The notes beneath the pieces are model-generated. The model worked only from the letters and a program-made list of their open reading frames with translations. It was not told where the DNA came from and ran no database searches. Of a stretch of 47,955 bases of DNA, positions 16,380 to 24,900 are shown piece by piece. The stretch comes from a virus. The position numbers and the translations under genes were made by a program. The stretch is taken from positions 1-47,955 of IMG/VR virus record IMGVR_UViG_3300043466_004014; one strand, given 5' to 3'. How positions within the stretch are numbered: position 1 is the stretch's first letter; each line of letters opens with the position of its first letter.

Positions 16380-18941
16380 ATGGCTAAACGCATTATACAA
16401 TCACCGGGGGTTGAAATCCAAGAAAGAGATCTCTCTTTGAGAGTTCCTACACCAGCAGGCACAACAGTTTACACAACAGGGTTTTCTGATCAAGGACCTA
16501 CTGATGAAGTGCTTGGAATTTCAAGTTTAACAGAATTCGAACGTATCTACGGTACGCCGAAATCAGCAGCTGAAAGATACTTTTTCCACACTGTAAAAGC
16601 AATTCTTGATTCGCAATCGAAACTCTTAGTTAACAGATTGCCATATGGTTGTGATTGCGGCGAAGGCTTTGGTTCATCTGTAGGTCTTCTTGCTTACCCT
16701 GTTAATGTTTTTAAAAGCGCTTCAGCAAATAATACATTGTCTGAGGTGTTAACTGGTTCAGGAAGTAGCTCAACGTTTACAAATGGTACATCTGGTGCTA
16801 CTTATCTCATCGGTAAACCAACCCAATTTAGTGTAACGCCTGATGAGTATTTAAAGATAATGAACGGTCAAGCATTTGACTGGTCTAACACACCTGCTAC
16901 AGCATTTACAGCTATTTCTAGCCTTGGTAGTGCAGGTATTATTGTTGTAAATAAAGGCCAAACAACAATTGATGATCGCTTTGGCGGGTATTATCTTGGC
17001 CTAGCAGACAATACAAATATTAACCCTGCTACAAACTTTGATGCAGTTAGAAGTGTTGTAACTGTTGCACAATCTGCAAATTCAACAACACCGTTATCAT
17101 CTTTCGTAACAATACCGAAATCACGCCTTGATTTCGCTTTATCTGCTACATCAGCCGCTGGCGATAACCCTGCTGTAGATTCTATCTCGCAAATAATGGA
17201 AGAAAAAATAACAGGTTATAATATCGCTAATAATTCTTTCAATGATACTTTAAATCTCGGCTTGTTTAAGCTTAGATCATCAGTATTTGGAACTGATGCT
17301 AGTTCTCTTGGTGCTATTCTTGAAGAAGGATTTAACGGCTCTATTGGCTATAACAGAAAAATTAGCAACGAAAGAGGTGGTGAAGCAATAAACTTCTTCC
17401 TCGAGAATCTTGAAAATAATTCGAGAAATATCGATATTTTGGTAAATCCTTATATGTCAAATCAATTTGACGGTGAATTGTTAAATGATGATGGCACACC
17501 AAAGAATAAAGTAAGAATTATTTCAAAACAACTCGAAACAGCGCTTTCTGCTGTTACTACTACAGCAACAGCTGCGTCTGCTGCCGCTTCAACTATAGCA
17601 ACAGCTACGTCTGCTGCCGCTTTAGCAACTTACAATCTATCACTAACCTCTGTAGCACTGAGTGCGGACGCTGAAGCAGTTAGAAACACTGCTTATCAAG
17701 CAGCAAGGTCCACTCTCTCATCGGCGTATGTTACTATTGAGAATAATCAAACAGCAGCGTTTAACTCTTTTGGTATTCATACAACACAGCTTTCTGCAGC
17801 TGCGTATCAAATTGGTTATGCCGATTCATTGTTCCCGCTTGGTGCATACGGACCAGCTAAAGTAACAGCAAAAACAATCGGTAATGTCCCTAATAAACTT
17901 CAACGCGCTTTAGATAGAGTTAGAAACTCCGATATTTTCGATATAGATATTATTGCTGAAGGTGGGTTAGGTACGATTTGGACTTATACTAACACAGCTG
18001 CTGCTTCAATGAGCTCTTACTTCGACGATACCAAAACAACTCCAGGTATTGAAGCTCTTAGAACTTCAAATGAGTTAGTAGATACAAGTGCGCGTGATGC
18101 TTATAACGCTATCTTTAGTAAATATGCAACTTTCGCCGGTCCTATTAAGGACGGTGGTAGAGGTGATATTCTTTATATTGCTGATCCTATCAGACAGATT
18201 CTTGTTTCAGGTAAAGACAGTAAGGTAATTAATAATCCTAGTAAGAACTTCTCAGTAGATATTTATTGGGCGTTGAGACACCAATTTGAAATGGCTAATA
18301 CATCGTACGCTACAGTTTATGCAAACTACTTTAAAGTATATGATGATAATGCGGGCATTTACGCATATGTTCCATCGTCTGGCTTTGCTGCAGCGAAGAT
18401 GGTTTCAACAGACGCAGATATCGGTCCGTGGGGCGCGCCAGCAGGATTTAACAGAGGCATTGTAACAAATGCTCTTGATGTTGCACTTGTACCTAACCAA
18501 AGACAACGCGATGATCTTTATACAGTTAGCCTAAACCCTATTACAACGTTCCCTGATCAAGGCATTGTTTTCTTCGGTCAAAAGACGTTGCTTAAGAAGC
18601 CAAGTGCGTTTGATCGTATTAATGTAAGAAGAAACTTCTTATATCTTGAAAAAGCAACTAAGTCAGTAATGAAGTTCTTTATTTTCGAAAATAACACACT
18701 CTTTACAAGAACGCAAGTTGTTAACACTCTTGCGCCGTTCTTCGAGAGAGTAAAAGTAGCGGATGGTCTATATGATTATCTTATCGTCTGCGATGAGCGT
18801 AATAATACACCGGAAGTTATTGATAATAATGAATTGGTTGTAGATATCTACCTTAAACCAGTTAGAACTGCTGAATTCATAAGAGTCAACTTCTACGCTA
18901 CAAGAACAGATGCTAACTTCCAAGAACTTATCGGTGGCTAA
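16380..18941 (+). CDS. Contractile tail sheath protein (T4 gp18-like)
   Basis: An 853-residue protein, longer than the 659 of T4 gp18. The N-terminus IQSPGVEIQERDLSLRVPTP followed by GFSDQGPTDEVLGISSLTEFERIYG is the classic sheath start (SPGV-E, then the 'GP-x-x-x-P' type turn). The C-terminal portion RRNFLYLEKATKSVMKFFIFENN, RTQVVNTLAPFFERVKVADGLYDYLIVCDERNN and VDIYLKPVRTAEFIRVNFYAT is the conserved sheath domain that makes the contractile lattice. Residues about 385-482 are an Ala/Thr/Ser-rich, probably helical insertion (TATAASAAASTIATATSAAA). It is followed by the tube gene, as in T4. Confidence 0.9.
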   Translation: MAKRIIQSPGVEIQERDLSLRVPTPAGTTVYTTGFSDQGPTDEVLGISSLTEFERIYGTPKSAAERYFFHTVKAILDSQSKLLVNRLPYGCDCGEGFGSSVGLLAYPVNVFKSASANNTLSEVLTGSGSSSTFTNGTSGATYLIGKPTQFSVTPDEYLKIMNGQAFDWSNTPATAFTAISSLGSAGIIVVNKGQTTIDDRFGGYYLGLADNTNINPATNFDAVRSVVTVAQSANSTTPLSSFVTIPKSRLDFALSATSAAGDNPAVDSISQIMEEKITGYNIANNSFNDTLNLGLFKLRSSVFGTDASSLGAILEEGFNGSIGYNRKISNERGGEAINFFLENLENNSRNIDILVNPYMSNQFDGELLNDDGTPKNKVRIISKQLETALSAVTTTATAASAAASTIATATSAAALATYNLSLTSVALSADAEAVRNTAYQAARSTLSSAYVTIENNQTAAFNSFGIHTTQLSAAAYQIGYADSLFPLGAYGPAKVTAKTIGNVPNKLQRALDRVRNSDIFDIDIIAEGGLGTIWTYTNTAAASMSSYFDDTKTTPGIEALRTSNELVDTSARDAYNAIFSKYATFAGPIKDGGRGDILYIADPIRQILVSGKDSKVINNPSKNFSVDIYWALRHQFEMANTSYATVYANYFKVYDDNAGIYAYVPSSGFAAAKMVSTDADIGPWGAPAGFNRGIVTNALDVALVPNQRQRDDLYTVSLNPITTFPDQGIVFFGQKTLLKKPSAFDRINVRRNFLYLEKATKSVMKFFIFENNTLFTRTQVVNTLAPFFERVKVADGLYDYLIVCDERNNTPEVIDNNELVVDIYLKPVRTAEFIRVNFYATRTDANFQELIGG

Positions 18942-18965
18942 TTTTAAGGAAAAGAAGCAACTTTA

Positions 18966-18973
18966 ACTAAATA
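18966..18973 (+). promoter_or_regulatory. Late promoter-like element ACTAAATA
   Basis: Ends 5 nt before the tube ATG at 18979. Confidence 0.6.
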
Positions 18974-18978
18974 ATTAT

Positions 18979-19530
18979 ATGGCAATTAATCAAAACATTC
19001 AACAATTTTATAGAGCAGCAGAAACAGGAGACTTCTCACGTGACTTCCTCTTCCGTGTTCAATCAATGAATTTACCAGGCTTGCCTGTGTTTAGCGATCT
19101 AGACCTTGTCTATGTCAAAGCTGCACAGCTGCCTGGAAGAAACATTGCTAACGTAGCTGTTCCATATATGGGCCTTAATATTAATGTACCTGGTGGTGCA
19201 ACGTATCCTGGTTCTGATAGCTACGCTCTTAACTTCTATCTTGATGCTGAGAGTAATTTAAGAAACTATTTTGAACAAGCTTCAAGATTTACATTTGATG
19301 ATAGATCTTCAACAGGTGTATATGGTACTCCTGGACGTGATTTCTTTATTAATCTTGTTCAATTAGATAAAAACCTCGAACCATTACAGAATCAATACAA
19401 ATTAGTTGGTGCGTCATTACGTAACGTTAATAGTATTGACTATCAAATTGCTACTGGTACAGGTAATACTGTTGATGTTGGTGTTACAATTGCTTATCAT
19501 TATTATACAGTAGATCCTTACACGCTTTAA
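18979..19530 (+). CDS. Tail tube protein (T4 gp19-like)
   Basis: A 183-residue protein, near the 163 of T4 gp19. SRDFLFRVQSMNLPG near the start, VKAAQLPGRNIANVAVPYMG, the NFYLDAESNLRNYFE helix, and a C-terminal beta hairpin are the gp19 signature. It forms the inner tube that the sheath drives through the host envelope. Position immediately after the sheath makes this the main tube gene of the three tube-like genes here. An ACTAAATA element lies 5 nt upstream and a strong hairpin terminator follows the stop. Confidence 0.88.
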   Translation: MAINQNIQQFYRAAETGDFSRDFLFRVQSMNLPGLPVFSDLDLVYVKAAQLPGRNIANVAVPYMGLNINVPGGATYPGSDSYALNFYLDAESNLRNYFEQASRFTFDDRSSTGVYGTPGRDFFINLVQLDKNLEPLQNQYKLVGASLRNVNSIDYQIATGTGNTVDVGVTIAYHYYTVDPYTL

Positions 19531-19554
19531 TTTTTTAAAAGCAAGCGTAATTAC

Positions 19555-19590
19555 AAACAGCCTGTGAATATTGTATTCACAGGCTGTTTT
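19555..19590 (+). terminator. Intrinsic terminator after tail tube gene
   Basis: Perfect 15-bp stem (AACAGCCTGTGAATA / TATTCACAGGCTGTT) with a 3-nt loop TTG and TTTT. A GTTAAATA element starts immediately after it. Confidence 0.9.
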
Positions 19591-19598
19591 GTTAAATA
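19591..19598 (+). promoter_or_regulatory. Late promoter-like element GTTAAATA
   Basis: Abuts the terminator and ends 6 nt before ATG 19605. Confidence 0.55.
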
Positions 19599-19604
19599 TA
19601 ATAT

Positions 19605-20348
19605 ATGTACCCGTTAGAAGAAAGAATTAACCTTCAAACGCAGTGGAGAAACGATATTCCACTCAAGTTTTTATGGGTAATTCAATTTGAGCCAAGACGC
19701 GCAGGCACTTCCGAAGCTATAGGCAAAGCTATTAATAAGGTTCTTACAAAATACGAACGTCGTACATCAGAAGTTACAGCATGGCCTGTAGTAGAAAAAT
19801 TAATGATGAATCAATCAGGTCGAGCGGGTTATTTATTTGCCTCAAATATTGCTTTCCCGGGTGATAGCTTTCAAATATCTGATTCACCCGTTGATGCTAT
19901 TGGAGGTCTCATACCTGGTTATTTTGCAGGTGCACGCGCTGGTTATGCTAGCTCTAATAAATTAGATATAACGTTTACAGAAACGAATATTGATGTGCTT
20001 GATTATTTTTTACGTCCTTGGATATTAGCTGCGTCACATAAGGGATTAATAGAAGATGGCAACGTATCCGAAGATATAAAATGCCATATTAATATTGGAT
20101 TTTATACACGTACAAGAGTAAGTAATCCTGTAGTACAAATTAAAAGTGATAAAGATTCACAAGCTGTCGCGGATTCTGCTACATTTCAATTAAGAAAGCG
20201 CATGCAATTCTATAATGCCGTGCCATTTAATATTGCTGGTGATCAGATTAGCTATGGTGATCTGACTGATGGTGATATTAAAAAGGTCGTATCTTTTGCT
20301 TTTTCACACTACGAAACTATAGGTACAGATATAGATTACAATAAATGA
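19605..20348 (+). CDS. Tail tube-like protein (gp19-type, third copy)
   Basis: A 247-residue protein. It shares the tube pattern: KFLWVIQFEPR at the start, YLFASNIAFPGDSFQISDSPV (the P-G-x-x-x loop), KLDITFTETNIDVLDYFLRPWIL, then a helical and beta-hairpin tail. The RPWI motif is common in tube and tube-initiator proteins. It lies after the tube terminator with its own promoter and is coupled by ATGA to the hub-assembly-like gene, so it may be a baseplate-proximal tube ring rather than bulk tube. This is inferred from context. Confidence 0.6.
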   Translation: MYPLEERINLQTQWRNDIPLKFLWVIQFEPRRAGTSEAIGKAINKVLTKYERRTSEVTAWPVVEKLMMNQSGRAGYLFASNIAFPGDSFQISDSPVDAIGGLIPGYFAGARAGYASSNKLDITFTETNIDVLDYFLRPWILAASHKGLIEDGNVSEDIKCHINIGFYTRTRVSNPVVQIKSDKDSQAVADSATFQLRKRMQFYNAVPFNIAGDQISYGDLTDGDIKKVVSFAFSHYETIGTDIDYNK

Positions 20349-21172
20349 AAGATTTTACTTTAAAAGTTACGGTGCCGAGTGGTAAAGAGGTCCGTATAAA
20401 GGAACTTACGAATAGGTACTACTTACAAATTATTAAATTTGCCGAAAACCAAGATATGGAAGGTTTGAATTTGTTTTTTGAAGAAGAACTGTTTATTGAT
20501 AAGGATCTTGATATTATTGATCGTTTTTATCTAGTGATATTTTATCGAATGATGTTTGTTAGTGGTAGTATAACTTTTACTACTAAAGAAAAGCGGAGCG
20601 TTGATTTAGATATAAAGTCAATACTCGAAAAAATAGAAAATATGTATGAAGATTTTCTAGCTACCGTTGAAGACGGTGATTTTAAAATTAAAGTAGGTCT
20701 CCCCAATACTCTATTTTTTAAAACCGCAGACGATATTTTTAATCGCGTTATAAGGGAGATACATTATAAAAATAATGTTATTATTTTTTCACAAGCATCG
20801 CAGCAAGATCAAGAAACGATACTATCTTTATTACCACCAACAATATTTTTTAAACTAAAAGAATACATTAATAGAATATCACAAACGTTGCAGGATTTTG
20901 TTGTTATTGAGAAAAACGAAGCATTTGATATCGAGCAACACAATATTAACATTATTTCAAATGGTGTTATGGTATTTGTTTGTAGTTTATTTGCTGGTAG
21001 TCTTGCGAGTTTTTACTCTATGCTGTATAATTTTTTTAGCTATGTAAAGGGCGATTCGCGTTTATTTTTTGATATTTCACCGATTGAAACGCGTGTACTC
21101 TTTAATTTATACAATAAAGATATACAAGAGCAGAATAAGCAACAACAGCAACAACAAAGACAACAAAGATAG
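20345..21172 (+). CDS. Putative baseplate hub assembly protein (gp51/gp26-like)
   Basis: A 275-residue protein. It begins FTLKVTVPSGKEVRIKELTNRYYLQIIKF, the same layout as the gp26-like product of the next gene (a beta hairpin carrying a substrate-like 'PSxGKxVxxxxL' then a helix). It ends in a helical segment (ASFYSMLYNFFSYVKGD...LFDISPIETRVLFNLYNKD) of the type seen at the end of T4-like hub-assembly proteins, then a Gln-rich tail of about 16 residues. It overlaps the preceding gene by ATGA. Hub proteins of this family act early in baseplate assembly. Which T4 gene it matches is uncertain. Confidence 0.5.
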   Translation: MKDFTLKVTVPSGKEVRIKELTNRYYLQIIKFAENQDMEGLNLFFEEELFIDKDLDIIDRFYLVIFYRMMFVSGSITFTTKEKRSVDLDIKSILEKIENMYEDFLATVEDGDFKIKVGLPNTLFFKTADDIFNRVIREIHYKNNVIIFSQASQQDQETILSLLPPTIFFKLKEYINRISQTLQDFVVIEKNEAFDIEQHNINIISNGVMVFVCSLFAGSLASFYSMLYNFFSYVKGDSRLFFDISPIETRVLFNLYNKDIQEQNKQQQQQQRQQR

Positions 21173-21205
21173 TTGAAAAATTAACAAGATTAGATAAATT
21201 ACAGT

Positions 21206-21943
21206 ATGAGCGATATTAAGCAATTCATTCAGCAACTCGAAACAATTAACGACGGAGAAATTATCGATATTATAATTCCCTCTACAAAAAAGAAAGCAAA
21301 ATTCAGAGCGTTTTCCGTTAAGCAGCATAAAGAGATTATTAAGACAGTAATGGAAGGGTTTGATGGTAGTATTAAATCGCCGGTGACGCTCAATAACATT
21401 ATTAAGGAGAATAGTGTTGATAAGACATTAGAATTTAAGTTATATGATAGAAATTATATTCTTACACAATTACGTCGCTCGAGTATCGGACAGACCGTTA
21501 AAATAAACGATAATGAGTATAATCTTGATAGTTTGCCTAAGTTTGTTTATGAGTATGATGGTGATCCAAATATTGAATATAAAAATATTTTTGTTGAGTT
21601 GGATATTCCTACTCTAGACAAAGATACTTCTATTACTGAAAAAAGCATTCTTGAATTCGCTAAGCTATCAACAGAAGAGAAAAAAGTAAAAGATTCTATT
21701 AATATTCTGCTTACATATGAAATTATTAAATTCGTAAAGACAGTAAAAATTGGCGAATTGGTTCTTAACTTTGAAACTCTTAACTTGCACGAAAAGAAGA
21801 ATATTATTGAAAATCTACCCCTTATGCTCAACAATAAGATTGTTGATTATATTTCTAAATATAAAGAGTATGAGCAAAGTTTGTTGACATTTGATGACGG
21901 AACAAAGCTTACAATTGATGCGAGCTTCCTCACTAGCGAATAA
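21206..21943 (+). CDS. Baseplate hub subunit (T4 gp26-like)
   Basis: A 245-residue protein (T4 gp26 is 208). Residues about 20-100 (IIIPSTKKKAKFRAFSVKQHKEIIK... then ILTQLRRSSIGQTVKI) follow the T4_baseplate/gp26 family pattern: a beta hairpin 'P-S-x-K-K', the 'R-x-F-x-V-K-x-x-K' segment, and 'L-R-x-x-S-x-G'. The rest is helical and acidic. A GATAAATT element (one mismatch to the late motif) ends 5 nt before the ATG. It precedes the tape-measure-like gene, matching a hub role. Confidence 0.65.
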   Translation: MSDIKQFIQQLETINDGEIIDIIIPSTKKKAKFRAFSVKQHKEIIKTVMEGFDGSIKSPVTLNNIIKENSVDKTLEFKLYDRNYILTQLRRSSIGQTVKINDNEYNLDSLPKFVYEYDGDPNIEYKNIFVELDIPTLDKDTSITEKSILEFAKLSTEEKKVKDSINILLTYEIIKFVKTVKIGELVLNFETLNLHEKKNIIENLPLMLNNKIVDYISKYKEYEQSLLTFDDGTKLTIDASFLTSE

Positions 21944-21946
21944 ATA
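21939..21946 (+). promoter_or_regulatory. Late promoter-like element AATAAATA
   Basis: Lies across the stop of the gp26-like gene and ends exactly 5 nt before GTG 21952. The nearer ATG at 21948 opens only a five-codon frame, so the register supports the GTG start. Confidence 0.65.
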
Positions 21947-21951
21947 TATGA

Positions 21952-24900
21952 GTGGAAATAAGTGATTCAGTAAGCAAAGCATTAATGCTCTTTCAACTGC
22001 GTGATGAGGATAAAGGTGTCCCAAAACCAGATAAAAAAGGAGTTATTAAAGATGATGAGCGTGAATTAGACCGTCTAACGGACCCTGAAGTTAAGCGTGT
22101 AACGCAAATTGCTACTATTTTTGGCCAAGTATTACAGGTAGGTATTTTTAAGAAGGGTCCAGAGGCGGGACGACTTAAAGCAGAACAAGCAGCTAGACCT
22201 ACTGCTGGTAGCGGTAGTGGTATACCAGCAGCGCCAAAACCAGGCGATAAAATGGGACTGAATCTTTTTAATCTACCAGACTGGCTTAAGTGGTTAGCTC
22301 TTCTAGGCGGTATAGCAACTGCTGCATATGCATTATTCGATACTTTAGGCGGTGTTGGTCGCTTTTTAATTAAAGCAGCTTTTAAAATTGGTAAGTGGAT
22401 TGATGTTGTCAAGGATGTCTTTACATCTTTCGGTAAGTATTTCGATGATATTGTCGATGCTTTTAAAGGAGTTAAGGCATTTTTTAAAGGATTCGAACTA
22501 TCTAAGTTTTTAGATGATCTTAAAGCTAGATTTCCTAAAACAGCGGAGCTTTTTGGTGAATTAAAGCAAAAATGGTTAAGTGCTATTGATGCTGTCAAAT
22601 CGAAGTGGAGTAAGTTTTTAGATGATTTATTTTTCGAAAAGTTACCTGAGGGAGTTGAGGGTCCGCGTATGCGTACGAAATTAGGCCAAGCACTCGATAG
22701 AGTTAAGGGGTGGTGGTCAAAATCTTTAGACGCTATTTTATATGAAAAGCTGCCTGATAGCACTCCAGATAAATCAGCAACTAGATTGCAACAAGCTGCA
22801 AAGCGTATTAGTCAGTGGTACAATAGCCTTTTTATTGATGTTAAGGCTATAAAAGTGGATGGTCAGTGGGTAGATGATACGCAATATACAAAGCTTGGTG
22901 AGCGTGTAGCTGCTGTAAGAGACTGGTGGAAAAACACGGTCGATAGGATTTCCAATATAGGTTGGCTTAAAAAGGCAGAAGGTGTGGCTGATATAGCAGG
23001 TGACGCAAAAAAAAGTCTACCAGCTATGGTCATAGATTCTGCGGTAGAGTTAGCTAAATCATTATTTGGAGGTATAGGTGAAACTGTTAAGGATGCTTTT
23101 AAAATCGGCGGTGAAGGCGGGCTTATAAAGACAATTACAACGGGATTTAAAAACTCTCCATTCCTTAAAGCTGCTATGAGCAAAGCGAAGTTTATACCCG
23201 TAATAGGTGGCTTTTTTAATATTGGCTTTGCTATAGCAAGATTTAAAAAGGGCGAGATCTTTAAAGGTACTTTAGAATTGCTTTCTGGATTATTGGATAT
23301 TGCTGGTATCTTCACTGGTGGATTAGGCTCAGGATTGAGTATGGCAATAGATGGGTTCTTGTTAATCTCTGATATGCAGGAAGATCAAGCACAAAAACAA
23401 AAAGAAGGCGTAAAACCTTTCTCAGGTGGATTCTTTTCAGATCTCGCTGATGGGTTTATGAAGTATATCGCACCTATCTTACGCTATGTACCTCTTGTCG
23501 GCTCTCTTTTCTATTTTGGTGATGCTTATACAGCGTTTAAGGAAAGTAACTGGGGCACAGGCTTGCTAAAGCTAGGTCAAGGTTTTCTCGCTCTTGACCC
23601 ATCAGGTGTAGGCAGTGCTGTTAATTTAGGTATTGATCTTATTTCCTCTTTATTTACCGATAAAAAAGAAGGTGGTGAAGAAGCAAAAGAATCAAAAGGT
23701 GGTTTCTTTAGTTGGCTAAAAGCAGAATTTGTTAAAGTCATGAGTGACCGTGAAAAACTAAGAACTATGCCTGTTATTGGTTCGTTAATTTACGGTGCAG
23801 ACGCGTGGGATGCTTTTAAGGCGGGTCAGTGGGGTAAAGGCTTCGGTTTACTTGGACGAGCTCTTCTAGGTATTGTACCGGGTCTAAATCTTGGTATAGA
23901 TTTTATTATGTCATTTTTTGACGATAATAAAGTAGAAGAGCCGGCAGAAATAAAATCTAACGGCGGTTTTATCGACATGGTTAAAAATGGATTTGATGTC
24001 GTGGTTAAAAAGGTAACTGAGTGGGTTGAATTAATTCAAAAATGGGTTGCCGATAAAATCAAAGCTGTGGGAGATTTAGTTCCTAGCTTTTTAAAGCCTG
24101 ATGAGAAAGAATATACAGAAGAAGCAAAGCAAAACGCTAAAAAGTACGGATGGGGCGAAGACGTTAAAGGTTATGAAGATTCGGGGTGGAAGTCAAAAGA
24201 AGAGTATGAACGAATTAAACAACAATCTAGTCCACAAGCTCAAGCAGCTACACCAGCAGCTACACCACCACCTCTTACAGCAACTACACAAGTATCCACA
24301 CCTCCAGCTCAACCCGTTCAAGCAGCTACACCAGCAGCTACAATAGCTCCAACAGAAATGCGTGCACCTGCAACACAATCACCTAATAGAGGTCGTGGTG
24401 CTGCGGCTGCGGAAGCAGCTAAACGCGCAGAAGAAACATTGCCTGTTCAAACACAAGCTGTTACACCAGCTACCGGGCAAACCGAAACAGAGCGAAGAGC
24501 GAAAGAAATGGGTTGGAATACTGTTGAAGAGTACAAAAACTCTGGTTGGAAGCAGAATCCCGCTGTATCAAAAGGTATAAAAGATTCGACAACCACTGTT
24601 TTGCAGAATGCTAAAGCAATGGGTTGGAATACTGTTGAGGAGTACAAAAACTCTGGCTGGAAACAAAATCCAGCTGTTGTTAAAGGAGCGGAAAGCGCAG
24701 AAGATCCAGTTTTATTGCGTAATGCTAAGGCAATGGGCTGGAATACTGTTGAAGAATATAAAAATTCTGGCTGGAAGCAGAATCCAGCAATTATAGCAGG
24801 CGCTGCACAGGCCGCTGCACCAGCTGCTACAATATCCCCTGAAGTACAAGCACCTGGTATGCAGGCAGCATTAGCAATGCCTACTACTTCAGGTAGTCCG

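Noticed and set aside
21948-21962. ATG at 21948 as start of the tape-measure-like gene
   Set aside because: This frame stops after five codons. GTG 21952 is in the correct frame and exactly 5 nt after the AATAAATA element.
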